From NCBI GenBank assembly GCA_963844695.1, contig CAWJPL010000016.1, positions 310,001 through 374,000 of the forward strand: a stretch of DNA of 64,000 nucleotides, read 5' to 3'. Shown piece after piece: positions 31,956 through 39,888 of the stretch; position 1 is the stretch's first letter, and every line of letters starts with the position of its first letter. Both the position numbers and the translations under genes were made by a program. Source of the stretch: RYN-230 sp963844695. GTDB lineage: Bacteria; Actinomycetota; Actinomycetes; Streptosporangiales; Streptosporangiaceae. The notes beneath the pieces are model-generated. The model was not told the origin of the DNA, ran no database searches, and saw nothing but the letters and a program-made list of their open reading frames with translations.

Positions 31956-33020
31956 ATGAAGGCGGCGATCCTGGAATCGGCGGACTCGGTCCCGGTCTAC
32001 GGTGACTTCGGCGAGCCGGTGGCCGGCGAGGGAAGCGAGATCGTGGAGCTCGTGGCCACGGGTATCCATCAGCTCACCCGGTCGGTCGCCACCGGCCGCC
32101 ACTACAGCCGCGGCGGGGTCTTCCCGGTCATCCCCGGCCTCAACGCCGTGGCGCGCACCGCCGCGGGCGAACTGGTCTTCACCTCCTCCGGCCAGCCGCC
32201 CTACGGAACCTTCGCCGAGCGCTTCGCCTCACCCGGCGCGATGCGCTTCCCGCTCCCGGCGGGGGCCCGGCCCGAGGCGGTGGCCGCAGGCGTCAACCCG
32301 GGTATGGCGTCCTGGCTGCCGCTGCGGGCCCGCCAGGCCGAGTCCGGGAAGCTCGGCACCGTGCTGATCCTCGGGGTCACCGGGATGTCCGGCTTCCTCG
32401 CCGCGCAGAACGCCAGGCTGCTCGGGGCCACCCGGGTCGTCGGCTCCGGGCGGAGCCAGCCCGGCCTGCGACGGGCGGCCGCGGCCGGCGCGCAGACCGT
32501 GGCCATCACCGGTGACCGGGACACCGACGCGCAGGCCCTCGCCGCGTCGCTCGACGGTGACCCACCCGGCCTGGTGCTCGACTTCCTGTGGGGAGCCGTC
32601 GCCGAGACCGCCTTCCGGGCCCTGGCCCGTGAGGGGCTCGGCGAGGATCAGGCCGGCATCAAGTACGTCCAGATCGGCGCGCTGGCCGGGGCCGAGGCCG
32701 CCGTTCCCTCGGCGTTGCTGCGCAGCAGGAAGCTGACCATCTCCGGGAGCGGGGCCGGCTCGGTCGCCGCGGCGGACATCAAGGCCCAGATCCCGGCCTA
32801 CATCCAGCTGATCGCCGACGGCTCCGTCCAGGTGCCGTTCCGGACCTTCCCCCTGTCAGACGCCGCTGCGGCCTGGACCGCCTCGGCCGAGCCGGGACCG
32901 CGGGTGGTCCTGGTGCACAGACCAGGCAGCCTGACTCCCCGCCCTGGCCGGGTGGGTGACGGCCCAGGCGGCTCGCGCCTGGTCGTCAGTTCTATTCTCG
33001 GCTTATGCGCGGCGCAGTGA
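31956..33020 (+). CDS. Zinc-independent MDR-family quinone/alcohol oxidoreductase
   Basis: 354 residues; ATG at 31956 with GGAGGG upstream. Medium-chain dehydrogenase/reductase fold: N-terminal GroES-like domain (GSEIVELVATGIHQLTRSVA, GGVFPVIPGLNAVARTAAGE) and a Rossmann domain (GTVLILGVTGMSGFLAAQNA, LLGATRVVGSGRSQPGLRRA). The zinc ligands of alcohol dehydrogenases are absent, as in quinone reductases. Residues after VVLVHRPG extend about 30 beyond the usual end and overlap the next gene by 16 bp. Two TetR operators precede it, so it is probably induced by the substrate or a toxic quinone. Confidence 0.88.
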   Translation: MKAAILESADSVPVYGDFGEPVAGEGSEIVELVATGIHQLTRSVATGRHYSRGGVFPVIPGLNAVARTAAGELVFTSSGQPPYGTFAERFASPGAMRFPLPAGARPEAVAAGVNPGMASWLPLRARQAESGKLGTVLILGVTGMSGFLAAQNARLLGATRVVGSGRSQPGLRRAAAAGAQTVAITGDRDTDAQALAASLDGDPPGLVLDFLWGAVAETAFRALAREGLGEDQAGIKYVQIGALAGAEAAVPSALLRSRKLTISGSGAGSVAAADIKAQIPAYIQLIADGSVQVPFRTFPLSDAAAAWTASAEPGPRVVLVHRPGSLTPRPGRVGDGPGGSRLVVSSILGLCAAQ

Positions 33021-33466
33021 CCGTCCACGTGGCCGCACCGGCCGGCCGGTGCTGGGACCTGGTGACGGACATCAGCCGCATCGGGGAGTTCAGCCCGGAG
33101 ACCTTCGAGGCGGAGTGGCTGCCCGGCGCCGGCGGCCCCGGCACCGGGGCGCGCTTCCGCGGTCACGTCCGGCGCAACGGCCGGGGACCGGTCTACTGGA
33201 CCACCTGCACGGTGACGGCCAGTGATCCAGGACGCGAGTTCGCCTTCTCCGTGGCCGGGCCGGGCGGCAGGCCGGTGAACACCTGGCGCTACGTACTCCG
33301 CCCGCGCGCGGACGGTACCGACATCACCGAGTCGTTTGAGCTGTCGGACATGCTGGTCACCCGGGTGTACTGGCTGCTGGCCGGGCGGGCCCGGCGGCGC
33401 ACCAACCTCAACGGCATGCGCGTCACCCTGGAAAAGATCAAGGCGGCCGCCGAGACCAGCCCCTAA
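33005..33466 (+). CDS. SRPBCC (polyketide cyclase/dehydrase-like) protein
   Basis: 153 residues of the helix-grip SRPBCC fold: AVTVHVAAPAGRCWDLVTDI, SRIGEFSPETFEAEWLPGAG, GARFRGHVRRNGRGPVYWTT, EFAFSVAGPGGRPVNTWRYV, DITESFELSDMLVTRVYWLL and the C-terminal helix RTNLNGMRVTLEKIKAAAET. These proteins bind hydrophobic ligands in a deep cavity. It overlaps the end of the reductase gene by 16 bp, so both are probably co-expressed under TetR. Its stop codon overlaps that of the convergent sensor kinase. Confidence 0.88.
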   Translation: MRGAVTVHVAAPAGRCWDLVTDISRIGEFSPETFEAEWLPGAGGPGTGARFRGHVRRNGRGPVYWTTCTVTASDPGREFAFSVAGPGGRPVNTWRYVLRPRADGTDITESFELSDMLVTRVYWLLAGRARRRTNLNGMRVTLEKIKAAAETSP

Positions 33467-35769
33467 CGATCCCGCGAGGGGAGACGCTCGGGCTGCTGCT
33501 CCCGGGCGGGCTCGGGGACGGACTGTGCGACGGACTCCCGGGCGCGCGCCGGGACAGACTGTGCGACGGACTCCCGGGCAGGCTCGGGGACAGACTCCCG
33601 GGCAGGCTCGGGGACAGACTCCCGGGCAGGCTCCGGGACGGACTGTGCGACGGACTCCCGGGCGCGCTCGGGGACGGGCTCCCGGGCGCGCTCGGGGCCG
33701 GGCTCTGGTCCCGCGGCGAACCGCAGGGCTGTGCCCAGCCAGTCGGTGGCCGCAGCCGGCGCGTCGGCCCGCCCGCCGGTCCCGGAGCGGAAGACCTCCC
33801 CAGGCGGACCCATCCAGGCGGGGGGTCTTACTTCCGGCGAGATCAGCGCGGCAGGCAGGTGGACCTCGGCGCTGGTACCGCCGTCCGGCGGCGCGCTCAG
33901 GGTCACCGTGATGCCGTGCCGCGCCGCCAGGTGCGCGACCGCGAAGAAGCCCATCCGCTGGCCGACGGTCGTGTCCGGGAGGCGCGGGTGGGCCAGCTGC
34001 CAGTTGATCTGGCCCAGCTCCTCCTCGGCGATGCCGGTCCCTGCGTCGGCGATGCTGATGAGCGAGCCGCCGTCACGCGCGGTGCGCCCGGACACCCTGA
34101 CCTGGGTGGTCCTGGGCGAGAACGTGGTCGCGTTCTCCAGCAGCTCGGCGAGCAGGTGCACGGTGTCGGCCGCGGCGCTCCCGCTCACCGACACGCCCTG
34201 CTGGACGTCCAGGGCCACCCGGTCGTACTGCTCCACCTCCGACACTGCCGCCCGCGTCACGTCCACCAGGGTGACCGGCTCGGGCGGGTGGTCTGGCGTG
34301 TCGTGGCCCGCGATGGCCAGGGCGCTGTCGGTGTTGCGCCGCATCCGGGTAGCCAGATGATCCATCTGGAACAGGCTGGCCAGCCGTTCCGGGTCGTCCT
34401 CGGTCAGTTCCGAGCTGTCGATCAGCCGCAGCAACCGATCCAGCAGGGAATGGCTGCGCCGCAGGAAGCTGGTGGATACGGCGCTGACGCTGGCGCGCAG
34501 CCGGGCCTGTTCGCCTGCCAGCCGCAGCGCTTCCCGGTGCACCCGGTCAAAGGCCCGGGCCACCTGGCCGATCTCGTCGGCGGACTCGACGTCCATCGGT
34601 GTCGCAGGCAGACGGTGCCTGGGGTATCCGGCCACGCCCAGCGCGCCGACCTCCGCGGGCAGGCCCGTCCCGGCGACCACCAGGGCCGCCGCCTCGAGCC
34701 GCCGGAGCGGACCCACGATCGACCTGGCGATCATCAGGGTGACCAGGAAGATCAGGGCGAGAGCGGCCAGTACCGCGGCGGCCGTGACGATCGCGGACTG
34801 CACCGCTCCTCGCTGCAGAGCCTGGGCGTAGGACGCGATCGAACCGGTCAGTTGCTGCTCAGCGTGCCGCATCCAGCCGACCGAGCGCGACATCCCGGCC
34901 TGCCACTGCTGCCCGGCGTGAGCGCCGAGGGCCAGCGCGCCCGGGCCCGCCAGGACGGCGCGCTGTCCCAGCGCCCGGGCCTGGCTCGGCACCGAGCCGG
35001 CCAGGGTGCCGTTCAGGGCCCAGGTCTCTTCCGGGGTCGCCGAACTGCGGAACGCGACCAGGTCGCTGGCCTGCTCCGCCTGGGCGATGGCCAGCGCGGT
35101 CATGACCCCCGGCCCGAAGTGGCCCTGGGCCAGCGCCACGCCGAGGATGGCCTGCTGCTGCGAGGCATGATCCTTCATCCGGGACAGCGCACCGAGCGCG
35201 CGCACGCTGGTGACAAGCCCGGGGTTGCCGCTCAGGTCGGCGATGCCGTCGTCGACGGTGAGCAGGCCCGCTGTCGCGGCGGAGTAGCCGTTGATCACGG
35301 TCAGGGCAGCAGCCTGGCCCTCCGCGCCCCGGCGCAGGCCGGGCACTTCGGCGATGCTGGTCAGCACGGACGCCGCGCTGGCCTGCGTCTGGGCCGGGTA
35401 TCCGCCGCCAAGCTGGCGAATCTGGCGGCGTACCGTGGCCGCCCAGCCGTCGGTGATCGCGTACTGCCGGCGCAGGGCCGGGAGGCCTGCGGCCGGGCGG
35501 CCGCCTGCGACATAAGCGGCCGTGCCAGCCCGCTCGTCCTCCAGGGCCTGCGCTAAACCGGTGACCTGCTGGCCGAGCACCGCGAGCCGGCCGACCTGGC
35601 GGTCGGCCCCCGCGCTGCGCGCCGCGTCAGTGACCCGCAGCCCGGCGAGCGCCAGGCCCAGCACCGTCGGAATGGCCACCAGGACGATCAGCCGGCGGGC
35701 CACCCGCCAGTTCCGTACCGCTTTCGGGGCCACGAGCCAATTCCCGGGCCTCTTCAGCCAAGAGTACAA
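33463..35769 (-). CDS. Nitrate/nitrite-sensor-like (NIT) membrane histidine-kinase-type protein
   Basis: 768 residues from a TTG at 35769. Layout: membrane helix at 25-45 (LIVLVAIPTVLGLALAGLRV), an extracytoplasmic helical NIT-like domain to about 320, a second helix (IVTAAAVLAALALIFLVTLM), HAMP, a dimerisation segment with SLFQMDHLATRMRRNTDSAL, and a HATPase at about 520-640 (LLAELLENATTFSPRTTQVR, LISIADAGTGIAEEELGQIN). It is the CvnA/conservon-type kinase, but no roadblock, DUF742 or GTPase gene follows. The C-terminal 75 residues are a low-complexity repeat VPEPARESVAQS. The last 4 bases overlap the SRPBCC gene. Confidence 0.88.
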   Translation of the reverse strand: MYSWLKRPGNWLVAPKAVRNWRVARRLIVLVAIPTVLGLALAGLRVTDAARSAGADRQVGRLAVLGQQVTGLAQALEDERAGTAAYVAGGRPAAGLPALRRQYAITDGWAATVRRQIRQLGGGYPAQTQASAASVLTSIAEVPGLRRGAEGQAAALTVINGYSAATAGLLTVDDGIADLSGNPGLVTSVRALGALSRMKDHASQQQAILGVALAQGHFGPGVMTALAIAQAEQASDLVAFRSSATPEETWALNGTLAGSVPSQARALGQRAVLAGPGALALGAHAGQQWQAGMSRSVGWMRHAEQQLTGSIASYAQALQRGAVQSAIVTAAAVLAALALIFLVTLMIARSIVGPLRRLEAAALVVAGTGLPAEVGALGVAGYPRHRLPATPMDVESADEIGQVARAFDRVHREALRLAGEQARLRASVSAVSTSFLRRSHSLLDRLLRLIDSSELTEDDPERLASLFQMDHLATRMRRNTDSALAIAGHDTPDHPPEPVTLVDVTRAAVSEVEQYDRVALDVQQGVSVSGSAAADTVHLLAELLENATTFSPRTTQVRVSGRTARDGGSLISIADAGTGIAEEELGQINWQLAHPRLPDTTVGQRMGFFAVAHLAARHGITVTLSAPPDGGTSAEVHLPAALISPEVRPPAWMGPPGEVFRSGTGGRADAPAAATDWLGTALRFAAGPEPGPERAREPVPERARESVAQSVPEPARESVPEPARESVPEPARESVAQSVPARARESVAQSVPEPAREQQPERLPSRDR
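33491..33690. repeat. Tandem 24/36-bp repeats in the kinase 3' end
   Basis: Units such as CTCCCGGGCAGGCTCGGGGA repeat at 24-bp spacing and, with an inserted GACTGTGCGACG, at 36 bp. They encode VPEPARES and VPEPARESVAQS or VPARARESVAQS on the minus strand. Three units around 33580-33630 are nearly identical, indicating active expansion or contraction. Confidence 0.75.
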
Positions 35770-36120
35770 ACAAGGTCACCTTTCTCCTTGCCCCTTCCCA
35801 ACGACCATACCTGCGCTCGTGCCTGTCCGCATACGGCCGACTACGCCGGCCTGGGACAGGTCAGCGTGCTGGGGAGACGGAGAGCAAATGCGGCGGAAGT
35901 TTCCCGAATCATGGAGCGGGACATAGCCAGGCCGATGAAAGCCGTGAGGTTAGATAACACTCTTGTTAATGGATGGGCGGAAGGCTCTGGCGGGGTATCT
36001 GGTCCTCATGGGAACCGCACCCAGCCGGCCGACCCGGATGGCCCCGCCCAGCCTGACGGGAGGACCCCGCATACGGCAGCCCGCCGGGCCGTCACCAGCC
36101 GGCCGGAGCCGCAGTGAAGA
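35770..36120. other. Intergenic region, 351 bp
   Basis: It separates the divergent sensor kinase and MenB-like genes. I see no coding frame with a credible start. TAACA-CTCT-TGTTA (35955-35968) is a small perfect inverted repeat in an AT-rich pocket and could be part of a promoter or operator. Confidence 0.5.
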
Positions 36121-37017
36121 ATGACCCCCATGACTGACACGACTGATCCTCCCACCACGGGCAGCCCCGCCACGGGCAGCGCCGCTCAGGGCGCCGGCGT
36201 CACCTGGCACGCGTCCGGCGAGTACTCCGACATCCGCTATGAGACCACCGACGACGGCATAGCCAAGATCACGATCTGCCGGCCCGAGGTGCACAACGCC
36301 TTCCGGCCGCAGACCCTGATCGAGATGTCCGCCGCCCTCACCGTGGCCCGCGAGGACGAGTCAGTCGGCGTCATCATTCTCACCGGCCAGGGTGACAAGG
36401 CGTTCTGCTCCGGAGGTGACCAGCGGGTACGCGGTGACAGCGGGTACAAGACGGACGAGAACGCCACCGGGCGCTTCCACGTCACCGACCTGCACGTGCA
36501 GATGCGCCGCTGCCCGAAGCCGATCGTGGCCATGGTGGCGGGCTGGGCCATCGGCGGCGGCCACGTGCTGCACGTGGTCTGCGACCTCACGATCGCCGCT
36601 GACAACGCGACGTTCGGCCAGGTCGGCCCCAGGGTCGGCTCGTTCGACGGGGGTTTCGGCGCCAGCTCGCTCGCCCAGCTGGTGGGCATGAAGAAGGCCA
36701 AGGAGATCTGGTTCCTGTGCCGTCGCTACGACGCCCGCGCCGCCGCTGAGATGGGCCTGGTCAACGCCGTCGTGCCGCTGGCCGACCTGGAGCGCGAGAC
36801 GGTGCGGTGGTGCCGCGAGATGCTGGCGCTGTCCCCCTTCGCGCTGCGCCTGATGAAGGCCAGCTTCCACGCGGCGGAGGACGGCTACGCGGGAATCCAG
36901 CAGCTCGCCCACGACACGAACCTGCTGTTCTACGGCACCGAGGAAGCCCGGGAGGGCCGCGAGGCCTTCAAGGCCAAGCGGGCGCCGGACTTCGGCCAGT
37001 TCCCGCGGCGCGCCTAG
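36121..37017 (+). CDS. menB: 1,4-dihydroxy-2-naphthoyl-CoA synthase-like enoyl-CoA hydratase
   Basis: 298 residues. Crotonase fold with FRPQTLIEMSAALTVARE, the oxyanion segment DKAFCSGGDQRVRG and the second oxyanion Gly in AGWAIGGGHVLHVVCDLTIA. MenB marks are the CSGGDQ motif, FGQVGPRVGSFDGGFGASSL and the C-terminal YGTEEAREGREAFKAKRAPD with final Phe-Gly-Gln-Phe. It closes the naphthoate ring in menaquinone synthesis. The other men genes are not in the window. It has a 40-residue Thr/Ser/Pro-rich leader; a later start is possible. Confidence 0.85.
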   Translation: MTPMTDTTDPPTTGSPATGSAAQGAGVTWHASGEYSDIRYETTDDGIAKITICRPEVHNAFRPQTLIEMSAALTVAREDESVGVIILTGQGDKAFCSGGDQRVRGDSGYKTDENATGRFHVTDLHVQMRRCPKPIVAMVAGWAIGGGHVLHVVCDLTIAADNATFGQVGPRVGSFDGGFGASSLAQLVGMKKAKEIWFLCRRYDARAAAEMGLVNAVVPLADLERETVRWCREMLALSPFALRLMKASFHAAEDGYAGIQQLAHDTNLLFYGTEEAREGREAFKAKRAPDFGQFPRRA

Positions 37018-37168
37018 CACGAGACGCGGGCAGCTGAGCGGGGCTCAGTTCCGGATTAATACGTTCTCCTATTCATTCATCGTCTTATTCAGGGCGCATG
37101 TGACGGTGATTGACTTGAGGGCGGCCAGGCATAAGGTGATGCCCATTACTGATGGCCGGGAGGACCTA

Positions 37169-37750
37169 ATGCCATGGGGACGCCACCTCAGCCGGGGTGA
37201 AATCCGGGACGCCGCCGTGGACTGCGGCATTCTGGCCGCCGCCTGCCTGATCACCTACTGGCTCGCGACGCGCATGCTGGCCCACGTCTATCTGCTGTCC
37301 CGTGACGATGAGCTGGTCGGCGGCGTGTGGGCGGTGATCGCCACCATCTTCGTGCTGCGCGACAGTTACCAGCGCAGCATGACGGCCGCGGTGACCCGCA
37401 TGGCGGCCACCGGCGTCAGTTTCGCCCTCTGCCTGATCTACCTGATCTTCCTGCCCTTCGACATCTGGGCCATGGCGGCGCTCATCGGGCTCAGCGCCCT
37501 GGCCGTCACGCTGATCGGGCGGCCCGGCGACGCGATCACGGCCGCGATCACCACGGCAGTGATCATGGGCGTGGCCGCGCTGAGCCCGCACGACGCGTGG
37601 CAGCAGCCCATCCTGCGCTTCGCCGATACCGTCATCGGCGTCGCGGTCGGCGTGGGTACCGCGTGGCTCTCCCTGCGCATGCTCCGCCCCGGGACGCGGC
37701 CCAGCGCGCGATCGCCCGTCACGCGCTCGCCCGTCCCGCGAAAGCCCTGA
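37169..37750 (+). CDS. FUSC-like membrane protein
   Basis: 193 residues from the ATG at 37169, 5 bases after GGGAGG; an in-frame GTG at 37100 lacks a good site. Hydrophobic segments: AVDCGILAAACLITYWLATR, GVWAVIATIFVLRDSY, GVSFALCLIYLIFLPF, AMAALIGLSALAVTLIG, AITTAVIMGVAALSPHD, ADTVIGVAVGVGTAWLSLRM. The WAVIATIFVLRDSYQRSMTA segment resembles the half-size FUSC/aromatic-acid-exporter fold. The tail is Arg/Ser/Pro-rich with an RSPV repeat. Substrate unknown. Confidence 0.75.
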   Translation: MPWGRHLSRGEIRDAAVDCGILAAACLITYWLATRMLAHVYLLSRDDELVGGVWAVIATIFVLRDSYQRSMTAAVTRMAATGVSFALCLIYLIFLPFDIWAMAALIGLSALAVTLIGRPGDAITAAITTAVIMGVAALSPHDAWQQPILRFADTVIGVAVGVGTAWLSLRMLRPGTRPSARSPVTRSPVPRKP

Positions 37751-37776
37751 TACGAAAGCCCGTAACACGAAAGCCC

Positions 37777-38967
37777 TTACACGAAAGCACTGAGGCCGGT
37801 AATCGCCCGGCCGACGATCAGCGTGTTGATCTCCCGGGTGCCTTCGTAGGAGTAGATCGCCTCCGAGTCGGCGACGAACCGGCCCACATGGTTCTCGAGC
37901 AGGATGCCGTTCCCGCCGAGCAGTTCGCGGGCCCAGCCGACCGTCTCCCGCATCCGGACCGTGCAGAACGCCTTGGCCAGCGCGGAATGGTGGTCCTCAG
38001 CCAGGCCCTCCTGCTGCAGCGCGGACAGCCGGGCGCACAGGCAGGCCGACGACGTGATGTTGGCCAGCATCCGGACCAGCAGGTCCTGCACGAGCTGGAA
38101 ACCCGCGATCGGCCGGCCGAACTGCTGGCGCTGGCGCGCGTAGGCCAGCGCGTGCTCATAAGCGCCGCGGGCACAGCCGGTGGCCTGCCAGGCCACCCCG
38201 GCCCGGGTCAGCCGGAGCACCGCCGCGGTGTCCTTGAAGGAGTCCGCCTGCTGCAGCCGGTTCTCCTCCGGAACCCGGACCCCGTCCAGGGTGATGTACG
38301 CGTTCTGGACCACCCGCAGCGCGATCTTGTCGTGCATCTTGGAGGTCTCGAAACCCGGTGTGCCCTTCTCCACTACGAACCCCTTGACCTGCCCGTCCTC
38401 CAGGGAGCGGGCCCAGATGATCGTGTAGTCCGCGAACGTGGCGTTGCCGATCCACTTTTTCTGCCCGTCCAGCACCCAGTCACCGCCGTCGCGCCGGGCG
38501 GTGGTGGTCAGCCCGCCCGCGGCGCCCGATCCGACGTCGGGCTCGGTGAGCCCGAACGCGCCGATCTTCTCCATCCGGGCCATCGGCGGCAGCCAGCGCT
38601 GTTTCTGCTCTTCGGACCCGCACAGGTAGATGGAGCCCATGGCCAGGCCGCTGTGCACGCCGAAGTACGTCGCGATCGACGAGTCCACCCTGGCCAGCTC
38701 CATCGCGATCATGCCGTCCAGCAGGCAGCCGCCGCCCGGGCAGCCGTATCCCGAGTAGCCCACCCCCGCGATGCCGAGCTGGTGCAGGCCGCCCACCAGG
38801 TCGTGCGGGAACTCTTCCCGGGTCCAGTAGTGGTTGATGACGGGCTGCACCGACTTCTCCATGAACTCCCTGACCTGCCGCAGGAGCTGGCGCCCACCGG
38901 GTTCCAGTGACTGCTCGAGCAGGTAGAAGTCGGCGTCGGTGGCGGCGACCCGGTCGGCGCTTGGCAT
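37777..38967 (-). CDS. Acyl-CoA dehydrogenase (glutaryl-CoA-dehydrogenase-like)
   Basis: 396 residues from the ATG at 38967 (GGAGG upstream). Motifs: GIAGVGYSGYGCPGGGCLLD, FGLTEPDVGSGAAGGLTTTA, WVLDGQKKWIGNATFADYTI, YARQRQQFGRPIAGFQLVQD and the C-terminal AIYSYEGTREINTLIVGRAI with the YEGT catalytic glutamate region. KKWIGNA and GTREINTLI are typical of the glutaryl-CoA dehydrogenase group, which oxidatively decarboxylates or dehydrogenates short acyl-CoAs using FAD. Substrate not provable here. The PHA genes follow on the same strand upstream, possibly supplying or using the same acyl-CoAs. Confidence 0.9.
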   Translation of the reverse strand: MPSADRVAATDADFYLLEQSLEPGGRQLLRQVREFMEKSVQPVINHYWTREEFPHDLVGGLHQLGIAGVGYSGYGCPGGGCLLDGMIAMELARVDSSIATYFGVHSGLAMGSIYLCGSEEQKQRWLPPMARMEKIGAFGLTEPDVGSGAAGGLTTTARRDGGDWVLDGQKKWIGNATFADYTIIWARSLEDGQVKGFVVEKGTPGFETSKMHDKIALRVVQNAYITLDGVRVPEENRLQQADSFKDTAAVLRLTRAGVAWQATGCARGAYEHALAYARQRQQFGRPIAGFQLVQDLLVRMLANITSSACLCARLSALQQEGLAEDHHSALAKAFCTVRMRETVGWARELLGGNGILLENHVGRFVADSEAIYSYEGTREINTLIVGRAITGLSAFV

Positions 38968-39045
38968 TCCGGTTTCCTCCGTATCTACGGTGCGGATCTG
39001 CGGGCAGTGCGTACGCATCTATCGGGCGGACCTACGGGACGGCAG

Positions 39046-39888
39046 CTACGGGGCGGCCAGAAAGGCGTCCACCACCGGCGCGAGCGTAGCCGCCTCGGTG
39101 ACCAGGCCGAGATGACCGCCCCGGTAGACGTGCAGCGAGGACTTCGGGATGAGCAGGTGCATCAGCCGGGCGTTGGCCAGCGGGATGATCGGGTCGTCGT
39201 CGCCGGACAGGATGAGCGTCGGCTGCCGCAGCCACGGCAGGAACGGCACGCTGGTCCAGCCCGCCCCGGCCGTGAGCTGGTACAGGTACCCGCCGGGCGG
39301 CCCGACCCGGTTGCCGTCGTGCATCGCGGCCGCGATCCGCGCTGGATCTGCACGCGCCGATCCTCCGTAGATGTCGCCCGCCACCCGCTCGAGGTATCCG
39401 CGGTTCAGGTAGCGCTGCGGCGTCACCATGTGCGCGAGCACCGCAGGCCGGGCGGGCACCATCAGCGCGCCGGTCGCCGTCGCGACGAGCACCAGCCGGC
39501 GGCACCGGGCCCGCTGGAACGCGGCGAAGTGCTGCGCGACCCCTCCGCCCCACGAGATCCCGAGCACGTCGACCTGGTCATGGCCGAGCTCGTCCAGCAG
39601 GCGGGCGATCAGCCGGCACAGCCCGCTGAAACGGTAGGGCAGGGGCGACGGGGCTGACCCGCCGACGCCGGGCGGGTCGAACCTGATCACCTCGACGGCC
39701 GGGTCGAGCGCGGCGACGAACGGGTCGAGCAGCTCCAGGCTGGCGCCGATCCCGTTGACCAGCAGCAACGGGGCCCGGGGCGGCTGACCGCCCGCCCCGG
39801 AGCCTGGCCCGCCCAGGCCTGGTCGCACCGCGACCCGCAGGAGCTGGCCGCCGACCCGGACGCTGCGCACCTCAGCGGTCGTGGACAT
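39046..39888 (-). CDS. Alpha/beta-hydrolase, intracellular PHA-depolymerase-like
   Basis: 280 residues. Alpha/beta-hydrolase core: oxyanion PLLLVNGIGASLELLDPF, EVIRFDPPGVGGSAPSP, nucleophile Ser in DVLGISWGGGVAQ, acid in ILSGDDDPIIPLANARL, and His in VYRGGHLGLVT. The G-I-S-W-G-G-G and DPPGVGGS signatures are those of medium-chain PHA depolymerase PhaZ. It starts inside the end of phaC (17-bp overlap) on the same strand, so synthase and depolymerase are one operon. Confidence 0.88.
   Translation of the reverse strand: MSTTAEVRSVRVGGQLLRVAVRPGLGGPGSGAGGQPPRAPLLLVNGIGASLELLDPFVAALDPAVEVIRFDPPGVGGSAPSPLPYRFSGLCRLIARLLDELGHDQVDVLGISWGGGVAQHFAAFQRARCRRLVLVATATGALMVPARPAVLAHMVTPQRYLNRGYLERVAGDIYGGSARADPARIAAAMHDGNRVGPPGGYLYQLTAGAGWTSVPFLPWLRQPTLILSGDDDPIIPLANARLMHLLIPKSSLHVYRGGHLGLVTEAATLAPVVDAFLAAP

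Noticed and set aside
24176..35769. A conservon (sensor kinase, roadblock, DUF742, GTPase)
   Set aside because: Only a roadblock protein and a conservon-type kinase occur, 9 kb apart, with no DUF742 or GTPase gene.
38907..39657. Plus-strand frames opposite the PHA depolymerase
   Set aside because: Arg/Gly/His-rich translations without motifs; the minus strand holds a complete hydrolase with catalytic residues.
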